Notes under the pieces: generated by a model
The model's input: the letters and a program-made list of their open reading frames with translations, nothing else
Told to the model about the DNA's origin: nothing
Database searches by the model: none
Assembly: GCA_944474755.1 (NCBI GenBank)
Contig: OX104122.1
Span: 13,898,641 to 13,962,640 of the forward strand
Reading direction: 5' to 3'
DNA length: 64,000 bases
DNA from: Limnoperna fortunei
Taxonomy: Eukaryota; Mollusca; Bivalvia; Mytilida; Modiolidae
Position numbers and translations under genes: made by a program
In this document: positions 1-11,957 of the stretch, piece by piece
Layout: each line of letters begins with the position of its first letter
How positions within the stretch are numbered: position 1 is the first letter of the stretch

Positions 1-5
1 CCACC

Positions 6-74
6 ATGTTCAAGCTGGTTCTGATGTCGTTTTTCGTGTTCCTTCCGATGTATTCGGATTCAGCAAAAGTCTAA
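6..74 (+). other. Short ORF, 22 residues, hydrophobic
   Basis: An ATG in a strong start context (CCACCATG) opens 22 codons that read like a signal peptide: Lys at position 3, then a Leu/Val/Phe-rich core, then small polar residues before TAA. It sits at the window edge, so it could be the first exon of a gene that splices before the stop, a micropeptide, or chance. No continuation exon was found. Confidence 0.2.
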
Positions 75-1650
75 TTATATATGTTTTCCAATCATTTCTT
101 ACGCAAACATTAATGCATTTGAAGCAAGCACATAAAAAAAGTTGGACTATCGACTTGGAACAAATTTGATAAAGGACAAATTTACCAAAACTGGAACAAA
201 TTAGTCTGTGATCAAATTGACTTGTATCTATCGCATGTATTAGTGCACATATTATCAATTTGTTGGTAAGTAAAGAATATTGATTTTTCTTTCAACGCAT
301 TACTTGAAAGACAACGTCTTTATATGTCTTAAAGCAAATATTAAATTTGTGTAATTTATTTTAAAATATAGGATTTGTAGAGGGAAAATACAGTGTGATT
401 ATACCCTTTGATTGCAAACATAATATTGAACATAGTAATATTTAATGCAGTAATATTTTGAAATCGGTAACGTTTATTTTGTTCACAGAACCAAAATATG
501 TTAGCTATTCTGTATTCCGTTCCACCGGTCATAATAAATTTAAGCTAAGTAAAGCCAACTTTTTCTTTTGTCATTTTCTTGGAAATTTTTTAACACGATA
601 AAGAAAAACATAAAGCAAATAAAAAACTGAGTGTGAACATGAGCCAAGGCAGTCTGAAACACATTTAAAGACCAGAGTGGTAGATGCCCGGGATTGTAGC
701 TAGACTAGTTACATTGAGGATTCACAAAATAACTAAGAGATCTGGAGCAGCCTCCCCCTCGGAAAATTTCGAAAACAGTGGCGCAATTTGGAGAGTTCTA
801 AGGTGCTTCATTTTTTGAAAATGGACAATTCATTTATTGCAGGGATAAATTGCAATGTTGTTGTTGTTGTCAAAATCATGTGGATTCAGCCGCGTACTCG
901 CATATAGGCAGCTACGACTCCGGACGCCAAAAAGAATTGTCTTGAGAAGAGAAACCCTAGAGGTACTGACGAAACCTGTGAACTATTTTAATATCTGTAA
1001 AGACATATGTAGTCCACATCCCAAGGAGAATAGTGGACCTAACTGACCTGTGAGTCTCAAACTTAAATGAGGCAACAACCAATAGAAACTTGAGCTGACC
1101 GATGGAACTACCTCCTGAAACACAACTTTGTTAAGAAAAATCCCGGACTTGTCCTGCAACAGTCGATTCTTGAAAAAATCTCCAGTCATAAACAGATCCA
1201 ACGGAACTCTCCAAAAATGTATTTTCAAACCCTTGCGTAGTATAAATGGACCCCACTTGTTTGTAATGAGTTGCCACAGTGAAATTTGACAACCTGTCCT
1301 TCCTGGACTATTAAATAGACGAGTGGAATATGAAAGCTCATCTATGGTGGGAGTTTACTGACATGCAGAAACGCATAGGTTCCTCTGTTTTTTTATTCAC
1401 AACATTAGGCTTCTGCCAGACATTTTTAACGATAAAAAAAACAGGCATTGGACCCTGATGTTTGGCAGAGGAGGAATTTGACTGAGAGATTGTAATTTTA
1501 ATTAGATTGATATAACAAACCATAACAATTCAAAGACAAAATCGCTTTAGTTAACGGAGTGGAAATTGAAGGGCTGATCGTGTGATTTGATCAAAAATTT
1601 TTAGGACTTATCATTTGAAAGCGGCAATATTAAAAACGAAATAGGATGAA
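75..1650. other. Intergenic, no gene seen
   Basis: AT-rich sequence with only short unconvincing ORFs. A slightly more GC-rich patch at about 620-1330 may be an old mobile-element fragment, but I recognise no protein motif in it. Confidence 0.5.
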
Positions 1651-1782
1651 TTAAAAAAAGATTATGCACAACGAAACGTGTGCAATGCTGTGCCGGGGTA
1701 CAAATCCCACACCTAAAATAAATTTATGACAGTGAGTCGGGTTTTATGGTCTTTTATGCCTTTCCGCACGACCTGATCTTGA

Positions 1783-2083
1783 TCCCGGGTTCAATCCCCG
1801 GAGGTGACAAAACGTCGTTTCATGCTCTACTGTTACATTGGCGCCCAACTAAAAAATCCCCATGGAGAATTTTCCGGTCATGAGGATGATGATTCTTTGT
1901 AAGTGTAACAGGAGGTCTATATATCTGCGTTCTAGCAGGTAGTAGGTATATACTCAGTCAAAATCGACTGAGCTGACGGAATACTTCTATAGTTCACTTG
2001 GTTAGAGGGGTAACTGGCAGTACTGAGATCCCAGGTTCAATCCCCGGAGGTGACAAAACGTCGTTTCATGCTCTACCGTTACA
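1783..2083 (+). mobile_element. Miniature LTR-like (TRIM-like) element
   Basis: A 180-bp repeat at 1904-2083 begins TGTAACA and ends GTTACA, like LTR termini. Its last 50 or so bases are repeated at about 1783-1837. Directly after the first repeat copy, separated by one T, lies TGGCGCCCAACT at 1839-1850, which resembles a tRNA-Lys-type primer binding site. Only about 66 bp separate the two repeats, so there is no coding room. The upstream copy is truncated or diverged at its left side. Alternatively this is a tandemly duplicated tRNA-derived SINE fragment. Confidence 0.45.
1990..2043 (+). promoter_or_regulatory. tRNA-like A and B boxes inside the terminal repeat
   Basis: TAGTTCACTTGG at 1990-2001 fits an RNA polymerase III A box and GGTTCAATCC at 2034-2043 is a B-box match, with tRNA-like spacing. 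The flanks do not fold into a clear acceptor stem, so this is a tRNA-derived sequence in a repeat, not a tRNA gene. Confidence 0.5.
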
Positions 2084-2960
2084 CGTACAAGGTGCAATAA
2101 GGAGACATATATACCTTCTTTAAATTGAACTATATTATATAAATGAAAAAGGTCTTAAAATCCAAACAAAATCCAAATTACTCAGTACTACTAAAATAAC
2201 CACATTAATAAACTCTATTTAAAATCCGCATTAACTTGTCAGAGTAGGACGTAAAAAACTCGAGCCGGCAAGGCAAGGAATGGTCAACAACGATTATTAA
2301 CGACACGTGCTGTCAATGATAATGCCTATTATTATGTTTGAAACTGTTCTTAAACATTTAAAAGAAATAAATTAATATTCAGATTTAATAGGACTTATTT
2401 TGAAATAAATTATATTATTAAAATGTATATAAAATGTATAAAATGATGACGCTTCTTCATTTTGTTAACATAATCTTTCCTTTTGTATTTTACTTTCTTG
2501 GTGGTTTTTGACAATTCTTGTCGGTAAATGGGGAGACCATCCTTTTCAGCTCTCCTGCTTAGAAAATTAGGAAATATTCTAACTTCCGTTGTCATTTTCG
2601 AAATTGCAAACTGTTTGCTTACTATAACAACTATTCCGTAGTAAGAATCTAGTAGTTTACATATACCTACCTAAGATGCAACTCGCCATTCAGCTTCGGG
2701 TTTCTAGATGTTTTTCATGTGGTAAACGTAATTAAACAGAGACACGAATGTCAATAATTACACAACGCACAGCGGGTTATAAAAAACGTCAATAACTATC
2801 ACCACGTATCAATAATGATCGATTTTAAACACGAAACCGATAACAAAAATGTGACATTGATATCAAGATCGACCACATCTGATGATATATGCAACTTCTT
2901 TTGGACATTAAAGCGCCCGGAGTGATTCACTCCCGCTCTGCTACATTATTAGTAATGGGG
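2084..2960. other. Intergenic, no gene seen
   Basis: AT-rich spacer with no convincing exon or recognisable repeat. Confidence 0.5.
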
Positions 2961-2999
2961 CTAAACTCGTGTTCTCACCAACAACAAAAGCGAGGGTAC

Positions 3000-3965
3000 G
3001 ATTATTCGTTCTAGATGGTTACCAGTGCTCGACACACAGAGTTGCCCAGCGCGTCCGCAGGTTGTGGATAAGGGAGGCCATCTTGTTGTGGCCTGACCGT
3101 AGAGCACAGTGGATAACGTGCATGTTTGGAGAGTGCCACGCTCCTTGCACGATAAAGACCCTTGGCAGTTTTCGAAAAATAGTAGGCTCGTTGTAGCCGA
3201 TACAAAAAGGGTCAATTTTCTGCCTCTACTACATACTTTTCAGTGGCAGTCAAAATGGTGTTTTCGATGCCTCATCCTTTACCCCCCCCCCCACCCCCGG
3301 TTGATGTATGGTATGCTTACTTCTTCTTGTCCTGAATAAGCTGAAATACTGCTCGCTAGACGTTAAGCAAACATCAAACAGTCAATCCACTTATCTTTAA
3401 CTCAAATAGTAACCAATCCGATTGCTAGAAAACGTAAGTTTCATGAAAGTTTTAGGGAAAGTCTCAAAGGTTTAACTTTTAAACACTAGAACCCGTTACT
3501 TTCATGTAATATAACAAGTGTCTAGGATTAAAAGAAGTTAGTAAATCAAACTTTAATGATTTTGAAAACTACTTACGTTTTACAACGTATGAATTGATAT
3601 TGGAGATACATTTTTACTCTTCTTTACGCCCTTTTTTCTTGAAAATGTTACAGAGTAGACATTAGAAAAATAATAAAACATGCATGGAACACACACATTT
3701 CACAATAGCACACACTCATTAGTAATCGTTTACCGATGTTTAACGTCTCGTTACGTCTTATGTTGAGCTGTGAACTAATGACTATCCGTCTGTCCGTTCC
3801 ATCTTGTAATTGCTCTAACACTTTTTTGTTGATTTTCATAAAACATTATTTAAAGGTTAATATCAGCAATGTATCAAACGATTAAAAATATAAACGCCAA
3901 GATTTACGGAATGCCTGTGTACGTGCGCTCATAAATATGCATTGATTGATTGATTGGACACACAA
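3000..3965 (+). repeat. Direct-repeat block copy 1 (contains SINE)
   Basis: About 0.95 kb matching 5320-6240 in the same order and orientation. The first 400 bp is a SINE-like unit: head with TGCCCAGCGCGTCCGCAGG, tail with GCTGAAATACTGCTCGC and a TCAATC-type end. The rest is a second module (about 3420-3965) ending in TTGATTGATTGATTGG. ORFs on both strands here are repeat shadows. Confidence 0.7.
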
Positions 3966-3984
3966 ACACACACAATAGACAAAC

Positions 3985-4050
3985 GGAAGCGGAAGGTTTA
4001 GCATGCCATAAAACCTGTTTTAACATATTTCTATTACAATGCCTAGGTAT
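3985..4050 (+). repeat. Dispersed repeat, GGAAGGTTTAGCATGCCATA type
   Basis: Matches segments at about 8635-8690 and 50545-50590. It is a family scattered in this window, probably the end of a mobile element. Confidence 0.5.
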
Positions 4051-4791
4051 TTTATATTAAATAAAATATCTAGAATGCTTTATTTTTAGTAAAACACACT
4101 ATGCTTTATCATTTATTTTCCGTAAACTATAAATAGACTTCGTAGGCATCTAAACCAATGAAACCCCGGGAATGAAACAATAGACTAAAGGCGTACATGT
4201 GTTCTTTCCTAATGTTTTTTGCGTAGATAAATTCAATAATGAAAACGAAAGTCAGTGCATACGCACTTTCACTATTTATTTATACGCAGATAGTAATTTC
4301 GCTAATTTATTCAAATTTGTTAAAACACGTATACATAAACGCCTAAACAAAAATGCATAAACCCTTTATGTGGAACTATTCATATTATCATTAAAATATT
4401 ATGACATCGAAAATACCACGTAACTGCTTAACAAATTTATCGATGATCTAAAGGCATTGTACACGCACTTAATTTATTTTGAACAATTATATATATAGAC
4501 AAACTTGACTTTTATCATGTAAAATTTTTCTCGAAGTTCCTACATCACAACTAAATTTCAGAACAGTCATACAGCTTGGTCGCCGTTGAAGAATGTACGT
4601 GCATCTCAGTTTCCTATAGGCCCCCTTACATAGAGAATTATTGCATGTTTTATGAACCGCAAAAAGATGTGCGACAGATTGCTGCAATATATAGTAATTA
4701 ACTATTCGTTGTAAATAAAGATATTATATTAAGCATCCAGCTGCATGTTATGAAGGACTTTCATTGAGATAGTAGAGGTGTGAAGATTCAA
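4051..4791. other. Spacer upstream of the microseminoprotein-like gene
   Basis: AT-rich, no exon recognised. It would hold the promoter and 5' UTR of the gene starting at 4792; no confident TATA box was picked. Confidence 0.4.
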
Positions 4792-4879
4792 ATGAAATCA
4801 CACGTGATACTGTGTTTGGGTCTTGCATTTTGTTTTTTTAAACACACTGAAGCCTGGTGTAGATATGAACCAAATTCAG
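4792..4879 (+). CDS. Microseminoprotein-like exon 1 (signal peptide)
   Basis: 88 nt ending CAG|GTAAAT in phase 1. It encodes the signal peptide and the first mature Cys (C23, after Trp22). Confidence 0.7.
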
Positions 4880-7635
4880 GTAAATTATTTGTTTGTTTTG
4901 TTTATTTTATTTTGGCTCTTTGGATGGGGAGTGGTGTGCGCTGGAAATGTTAGTTTCTGTCATTTTTAAACTTAAAAGGTTTACATACTAGCCGTAAGCA
5001 GTTGCAGTTAGATGTCTAAATGTTTTGGCGCAAGAGGCCAAACATTAATATTCACATAACCGAATTTAAAGACAACTGGCTTGATTTGTTTGACTTTCAC
5101 AGACTCCTTTTATTCCCCAAATGGTCACAGTTTAATTTGAAGAGCAGTAGTTAAATTGGCCTATTGACGCTGTTGAAAATGCGAAATCTCCGATGCAATA
5201 TTAGATCTAAATGATAAAAGTGCACTAAGTACAAAATAAACTTTCAGATATGGGTCCAGTGTCATAAATGTATTAATTTTGAGGATTTCCTCAACTTATC
5301 CTCTCTGGGACCAAAATTTGAAGGTTCCCAGTGCTCGACCCACAGAGCTCCCCGGCGCGTCCGAAGGTGATGGATAAGAGAGTCCTTCTTGTTGCGGTCT
5401 GACAGAGGAGCATAGTGGATAACGTGTTCGGTGAGTGCCATGCTTCTTGCACAATAAAGGCCCTTTGGTAATTTTCAAAAAGGGTAGGCTCATTGAAGCC
5501 GATACAAAAGGCTAAATTTTCCGCCCCTACCCAATACTCCATACTGTTCAGTGGCAGTCAAAATAGTGTTTTCGATTCCTCATCCTTTACCCCCGTTGAT
5601 TTTTTTGTATAGTGACTTGTCCCTGTCCTGAATATAGCTGAAATATTGCTCACTATAAACGTTAAACAAACATCAGTCAGTCAATCAACTTATCCTCAAC
5701 TCAAACATTAACCAATCCGAAGGCTAGAAAATTTAAGTTTCATGAAAATTTGAGGGAAGGTCTCAAAGGTTTAACTTTTAAACACTATGACCGGGCGAAC
5801 TAACGTTATTGTAATATAACGAGTGTCTCGGATTATAAGATTCTGAAAACTACTTACGTTTTACGGCGTATGAATTGATATTGGTGATAAATTACTACTC
5901 TCCCTCACCCCCCTTTTTCTTTTTTATTTCTTGAAAATATTAAACGTAGACATTAGAACAATAATAAAACATACACGGAACACACACATTTCACAATAGC
6001 ACACAATTATTAGTAACGTCTTGTAACGTCTTATGTTGAGCTGTGAACTTATAACTATCCGTCTGTCCGTTCCAACTGGTATTTGCTCTACTAACACTTT
6101 TTGTCGGATTTTCATAAAACATTGTTTAATGGTTAATATCAGCAATGTCTCAAACGATTTTAAATATAAACGCCAAGATTTAAGGAATGCCTGTGTACGT
6201 GCGATCATACATATGCATTGATTGATTGATTGGACGGTTGCTTTACGTCTAGCGAGCAGTATTTAACAAACAAAAATCAATTAGAAAATATGGACCATAG
6301 AACACAAATCTATGAAAAGTATAGGGTATGGGTATGGGCAGAAAACGGCTTTTTTGAGTGGCTCCACAAAAGGGGTCTTAAGCATGGCACTCTCCAAACA
6401 CGTTACTCACTGTGGTTCGCAGTCAGGCTTAAAGTACTTTTATGACCTTAAAACCATCCAGCGAGAGGGCATCCCTTATCCGCCGCCTGGGGACGCGCTG
6501 GGCAGCTCTGTGGTCAAGCACTGTGAACCCTCTCAGAATGGTCCCAGCATAGATATGCATGCTATATGTAAATTCCAGGGAAATATTTATTTAGGCAGAT
6601 GAAATTCATGGAACGCTTTTTTTGCTTCAGATGACGGAAGTGGTAACTGTCATTACAAAGGAAACAGTATTCCGAAATCTGGAAATTTGACACTCGATGC
6701 TCCACATTGTGTTGCGTGTGCATGCAGTGAGGAACTGCTGCTTCATTGTTGTTCGTAAGTTTGTTTAACTTCTTAATTACAGTTATAAACACTATCAAAA
6801 AGACTTAAATTAGTCACAATGACTAGGAATAAGCTCTATTAAAAAGGCTAACAATAAACGACACCAAATTGACCGAATATAGCTCCATCAACGAATTTCT
6901 ACTACTCCATCAAAATGACCGGAAATAACTCCATCAAAATGACAGGAAATCTCAAGCATATATTGTTGGATTCAATACAACATAATGTGTCTCATAATTT
7001 AATAAGACGTGTAAGTTTAATTTATGGTTTTATGATTATATCAATTAAATATGTTAAGACTGAAAAGAAATAGAATTATTTTTTAAGTGAAATAGAAACA
7101 GATTATATAACTGTAACTCGTACCGTTTATCTTATTACAATATTAACGGTCGGTAAAGGGTCCTACAAAAGACCGTGGTTCAGATACGGGCATACACAAA
7201 AGTTACTATTATTTTTATTTCATTTAACACATTAGAACACAAACAGATTAAATAGTTTGCAAGACATAACGAACTCTTTTAACTGTATAGAACTGTTTTT
7301 ATCAGCTGATATTTTAAGGGTTTCACAATTTGTTTTTCAATATGAGCATTTGTTTTAAGACGCGTGGAAATTCAAGCTCTCTCTTTGATCGGCTAGACAT
7401 ACAGACTTCAAATTATCCAATGAAATGTGTTTTTACATCGCCTTTTTCTAAAAATTAAACATGAACAAAAATACTATATATCTATTCTTCCTGACTTTTT
7501 GAACGTATAAAATTACTGTCGACAAAAGTTTAAATCAACTTGCTATTTTTTCTCTGCAGAACTGGGTGGGAAGTGATCACTCATTCGCCAGAATGCGAGA
7601 TCATTAATGATGGATGTGATCAAAAGCCGTGTTGA
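4792..7635 (+). CDS. Beta-microseminoprotein-like secreted ten-cysteine protein (3 exons)
   Basis: Exons 4792-4879, 6631-6754 and 7560-7635 join in frame (288 nt) to give 95 residues and a stop; all introns are GT-AG. Residues 1-21 are a signal peptide (hydrophobic core LGLAFCFF). The mature part holds ten cysteines spaced C-x12-C-x19-C-x2-C-x-C-x7-CC-x12-C-x6-C-x4-C, ending on the last Cys. The C-x2-C-x-C then CC signature and the count of ten match the beta-microseminoprotein (PSP94) family, whose mature proteins are about 90 residues. Family function is poorly defined (secreted, protein-binding; roles in immunity or reproduction have been proposed), so I assign none here. Exon 1 lies between two long direct repeats and intron 1 carries SINEs. 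The start is the first ATG before the signal peptide. Confidence 0.75.
5320..6240 (+). repeat. Direct-repeat block copy 2 in intron 1
   Basis: Second copy of the 3000-3965 block, including the SINE-like unit (about 5320-5705, tail GCTGAAATATTGCTCAC, TCAGTCAGTCAATCAA end) and the following module to TTGATTGATTGATTGG. The two copies bracket exon 1. Confidence 0.7.
6234..6545 (-). repeat. SINE-like unit, inverted copy
   Basis: Runs tail to head on the + strand: ACGTCTAGCGAGCAGTATT at the left is the reverse complement of the family tail, and GGACGCGCTGGGCAGCTCTG at the right is the reverse complement of the head. It abuts the direct-repeat block. Confidence 0.6.
6631..6754 (+). CDS. Microseminoprotein-like exon 2
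   Basis: 124 nt between TTCAG and GTAAGT. It carries six cysteines including the C-x2-C-x-C and CC motifs. Confidence 0.75.
7560..7635 (+). CDS. Microseminoprotein-like exon 3 (terminal)
   Basis: 76 nt after CTGCAG. It has the last three cysteines and a TGA directly after the final Cys. Confidence 0.75.
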
Positions 7636-7699
7636 AATCTGACCATTCAGAAGATTGTCCCCAATTTGAAGGACATGGAAATTAAAAATCAATGAAAGA

Positions 7700-7705
7700 A
7701 ATAAA
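7700..7705 (+). terminator. AATAAA polyadenylation signal
   Basis: A canonical hexamer 65 nt after the stop codon of the microseminoprotein-like gene. Confidence 0.5.
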
Positions 7706-8375
7706 AAGCACAGAACAAATTCCTATCATGGCCAATGTTTGAATATTTCTCTAAACGTAAATAACTGAAAGTTCGCGTTTACAACTATCCTAGTTATTTT
7801 GAATGTATTAAATATCTGTCTCTTCTATTTTTCCTGCAAAGCTTCAAAATTATTAATTAAACTACTGAATATTACATGTCAGATATATCATATGCTGTAT
7901 TAACCCCTGAACCCCACCAAAGAGCCACCGAGATCTAGGGGTGATCAGCATGTTATATATATTTTGACATGATATATACATTATATCAATAGGTTATTTA
8001 GTTTGAAACGAGATGCATTTTCTCATCCTATCTCATTGAACGGAGTCAAATTTTCTATACGCGATATGGTCAATAGGTAAGCCTTAGTGTTCTTGACGTC
8101 CATTGCAACAAACATATTATGAATGATTTCGCTAGTATTCCGATTATTGGGGCAGCTGGCCTCTTTATGATTCATTGTTAACAGTAAGTAAACCTTGATG
8201 TCTACTCAAAGAAAAAAAATTGTTCAAAGTGAAAAGGTAATAAACCAAAGACAAAGAAAACACAATTAAATATAGGACAATAAACCGATAAAAATTCGCA
8301 TAGGTGACAGATACGTAATGACTGACTACTAACTTGAAAAATTCACACAACAAAATTAGTGGCATGAATGAACCA
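7706..8375. other. Intergenic, no gene seen
   Basis: AT-rich spacer after the polyadenylation signal, with no exon recognised. Confidence 0.5.
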
Positions 8376-8795
8376 GTTAAGAGGATCCCGACCCGCTTAC
8401 GTTTTTTTTTAACATTTACACACAGAAACAAAGATCAAAACAAACGCCAAAAACACAGATCACAACAAAAACCCCAAACTACAACTGCATAATGCAGAAG
8501 CCAAAAGGGACAAAGTGGAACGTTAATACAAGACAAGGAATCAAGTACAAATAGACAGTAAACAAACAAGAAAAAGTGACTAGTGGTGTATGATACCCAA
8601 CCTTTTTCATCAACACAACAACACACAATAGAAAAACGGAAGCGGGAGGTTTAGCATGCCATAAAACCTGGTTTAACATATTTCTTTTTAAATGCTTAGG
8701 TACCAGTCAGGACCATTGTTTGCAGTTTTTGTTGACTTATGAATTGTATTTTTTGACAGTTTCATTGGTGCTTGGTGTTTTGTTATTGCCTTTAT
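8376..8795 (-). repeat. Mobile-element tail-like repeat
   Basis: An A-rich stretch rich in AAAACACAAA-type sequence, then GGGAGGTTTAGCATGCCATA (shared with 3985-4050 and 50545-50590) and a T-rich segment similar to 50640-50750. The open frames on the minus strand are byproducts of this composition. Confidence 0.45.
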
Positions 8796-9189
8796 GCATA
8801 AAATAAGTCGAGATCTTTAAATCTAAACAAGTTTTAACTACAGTTTATAAAATACAGTTGGGTATTTAAAACATCTTATTTTTTTAAATGAGACACATTT
8901 CTCCTGTAAGGTTAAAAACTTTACAAGAACTTGTTCTTTCTTGCCCATTTCACCTAGATAAATTATCAAAGCAGAAAAGAAGACAAGAGGGTCGAAAAGT
9001 ACAATCTCAACGCTAGTGAATTTTATATACCAGTTAGCCAAAACATAACCTAAAACACCCCTTCCCATTAATTAACTATACACGTTCTTATCAATACTGT
9101 GATATTCTGATACTGGATTAACGCTTTAATTCATACAATTTGAAACGACCATAATCTTAGTCTATAAGATTTGAAAGAGCTATAATCTC

Positions 9190-9600
9190 AATATCTGGTT
9201 GATTAATTAATTGATTAAATGATTGATATCATGTTTGTCTTACATCCACCGAACAACATTTCAGCTGTATTCAGGACAGAAACAAGTTAACAAACAATAA
9301 ATCATTTTGAAAAAAGATGGAACTCTAAAAAAACGTACGGGCGGAAATTTTAGCTTTTTGTTGCGGCTACAACGAGCTTACTTTTATCGAAAATCTACAA
9401 AAGAGGTCTTTACTGTGCAAGGACTGTGGCATTCTCCATACACGTTACCCACTGTGGTCCGCGGTCAGGCTTTCCGTATTATTAACTGACAATCCTCATC
9501 GAGAAGGCATCCCCTCTCCGCCACGTGGGGACGCGCTAGCCAGCTTTGTGGTTCGAGCACTGTGTACCCTTACAGTATAGTCCCAATCATACTCTTAAAA
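9190..9600 (-). repeat. SINE-like unit, inverted copy
   Basis: Starts with TTGATTAATTAATTGATT (reverse of the family tail), then TTTCAGCTGTATTCAGGACAG, and ends in GGGGACGCGCTAGCCAGC, the reverse of the head. Same family as the units at 3005 and 5320. Confidence 0.6.
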
Positions 9601-10099
9601 ACACGTAGGTACGTTAGAGCTTGACACACAGAGCAGAACCGGGTGTGTCCAACTGCAACTGCCAGTTTTCTTGCAGAATTTTTGTGATTTTTATTGGGTA
9701 CTCATTCCTTCCCAAGTAAAACTGGACACCATCTGATAAATTGGAATTAGACTCTATTTAACAAAAGGCCAATTATCCTTGCAAAATAAAATATCAAACA
9801 ATTGAAAGAAATGGCGGGTTTATAAAGCTGCGTTGTGTGTCCACAGGTTGCGGGTTCTGAGGGTGGCGTGGAGACAGCTGTCAACTTTTAATACGGAAAG
9901 CCTGAGCCATAACTGTTTACGTATTTGATGAATGACACGCCGCTTGCACGAGACAAAGACAGTCACCACGTTTATTAGAAAACCATGAATGATTAAGTTA
10001 TCTTTACACGATGAGTAATAACGTATTATCAGTAATAGATAGGTTTAATGCTTGAATAATGCGCATCATCAATGCATTATATTAAATCTTTTAGTACTA
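9601..10099. other. Spacer with SINE fragment
   Basis: Around 9640-9740 there is an AAACTGGACACCATCTGATA segment like the body of the tRNA-headed SINEs at 54 and 58 kb. Nothing else was recognised. Confidence 0.35.
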
Positions 10100-10560
10100 A
10101 CCGGTTGTAACTAGTATACGTTGTTCCTCCTCGGTAAAAGCATCAGCAATGTATTATAAGAAATGTTTCGTAACCAGTTGTAACTAGTATACGTTGTCCC
10201 TCGGCAAAATGTACTTAAATATGTACCTACCAATTTGGTATAATCTTCTTTTAGGAAGACAAATAATAGCAAATGAACGATAAGGTAAATATTTATACAA
10301 TCGATTAGGAGCATTTAAACTAAGAGCGGCCAAGGAACGTTTTCTTCGAGATTGATATTGTCCGTTTGTTCTCAAGAATTTTTATTTTACATACAATGTA
10401 TATAAACAGGTCTTTTGTAACTTACTAGGTAAATTCAGAAAATTAATGTCCATTAAAAAATCAATCATTAAACTTGTAAGTCTTGTTCAGATCGTAAAAG
10501 CCATACGAGTATATACTTTTCTGTCCTCTTTGTTGGATATTTGTGTTTAGATCTATCGTT
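10100..10560 (+). repeat. Duplicated block upstream of gene A, copy 1
   Basis: Shares an ordered series of segments (TAGGAAGACAAATAATAGCA, CATTTAAACTAAG, TTTTCTTCGAGA, TTGCTACGGAAAGAA) with 11000-11425. It also holds a short internal duplication of TTGTAACTAGTATACGTTGT at about 10105 and 10180. Confidence 0.55.
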
Positions 10561-10999
10561 GCTACGGAAAGAACACAATTTGATCTACATTTTTACCTTG
10601 TGCGAGTTTTCTCGCCCGTGTATACCTCTGTGATATGTTGCATATATACCAGCTATGATGAATTTAATAAGGTTGCAACCAGATAGCAACCATACAAATT
10701 GTCAAATCATTATAAGATCATAAAAAATGAATAAAATATATTCGCATATGTACAGAAGTTAAACAGTTAGCTATTATCACGAGATGGTTAGTTTGACAAT
10801 GAACAAAGACGAGTCTAAATTCAATTTATTCCTTGTTCTCTGATTTACTTTGAAAAATAACTCATGATCTAAATAGAAAAAGTAATAAAATTGATAAAGT
10901 GGCTTTCTTTGAGGGTTACGTAACAACGTGTTATAAATGTATACTAAGTTTAATGTATCCTTAACCACGTAATGGCAGTTGAAGATACGTGTATTGCTT

Positions 11000-11425
11000 T
11001 CGAAACCAGTTCGGACTAGTATAAAATGTTCCATGTTAAATGTACCTAAAACTCACTTTTCAGTTCTGTATAATTTTCATTAGGAAGACAATTAATAGCA
11101 AATGAACAATAAAGTAAATATTTTGTACAATCGTGCATTTAAACTAAGCGAGGTCCAGAATCCAGAACTGTTTTCTTCGAGACTGATATTCATTTTTCTT
11201 TTGTTATCATTTCGATATTATTGAAAATAGATGGAGAAATAAAAGCAACTACTTCCTCTTTACATACAGTGTAAATAAACGAAAATACATACCCATTAAA
11301 TAATCAATTTTCAAAACATGTAATTCATTTTCAAATTGCAAAAGCCATCTAACGACTAATACTGTTTTTATCCTCCTTATTGGATGCATGGGTAAACATG
11401 TTTCTTTGCTACGGTAAGAAAACTA
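11000..11425 (+). repeat. Duplicated block upstream of gene A, copy 2
   Basis: Second, diverged copy, ending about 530 bp before the gene A start codon, so it lies in the likely promoter region. Confidence 0.55.
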
Positions 11426-11469
11426 ATATATTTTTTAAGCTTAATATATTGTTGGCCAGCATGTCCCTA

Positions 11470-11765
11470 GGTGGCAAATAAGAAAGACCTTTTGATATGG
11501 TTGTTAAGTTAAAATACAGAAAAAATCTTACCGATGATTTGATAATGCGTTTGGAAAGTGCCACGCTCCTTTCGCTATAAAAGCGGTTTGAATATTTTAA
11601 AGAGAAGGCTGTTGTAGCCGCTACGAAAAAATTCTCTATCTCTGCAGTATACTCCTTTTTTTCTAACATAAGTCAAATAGTGTTTTCATTGATTGTTGAT
11701 TCATCTCTTCAGCCTCCTGCTTAAATATTGCTTGCTGAACTTTAACAACAAATCTGTCAATCAGC
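11470..11765 (+). repeat. SINE-like unit, diverged
   Basis: Has the family landmarks GTTGTAGCCGCTACGAAAAA and TTAAATATTGCTTGCTGAAC and a TCTGTCAATCAGC end. It is clearly older than the copies at 3 and 5 kb. Confidence 0.5.
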
Positions 11766-11957
11766 TTATTATATTTACAAGCTTTTTATTTTCTATATCA
11801 TGGAATGTATTCTCTACCTAGTGTATGCAAGGCAAGTCAATTTAACATGTAAAAATATAAACATGGCAATATATTTGTGTTAAAGGTCTAAAAAAGAAAG
11901 AAAAAAATAAGGATTTATTGTCACAGAAGGATTCAGAAAATAAAAAATTCAGCAAGG

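Noticed and set aside
1990..2062. tRNA gene
   Set aside because: A and B boxes are present, but there is no convincing acceptor-stem pairing and the sequence is part of a repeat.
3109..3339. Small proteins from overlapping ORFs at 2961-3339, 5291-5542, 6230-6602 and 9307-9489
   Set aside because: All fall in copies of the same SINE-like family, in both orientations and in several frames.
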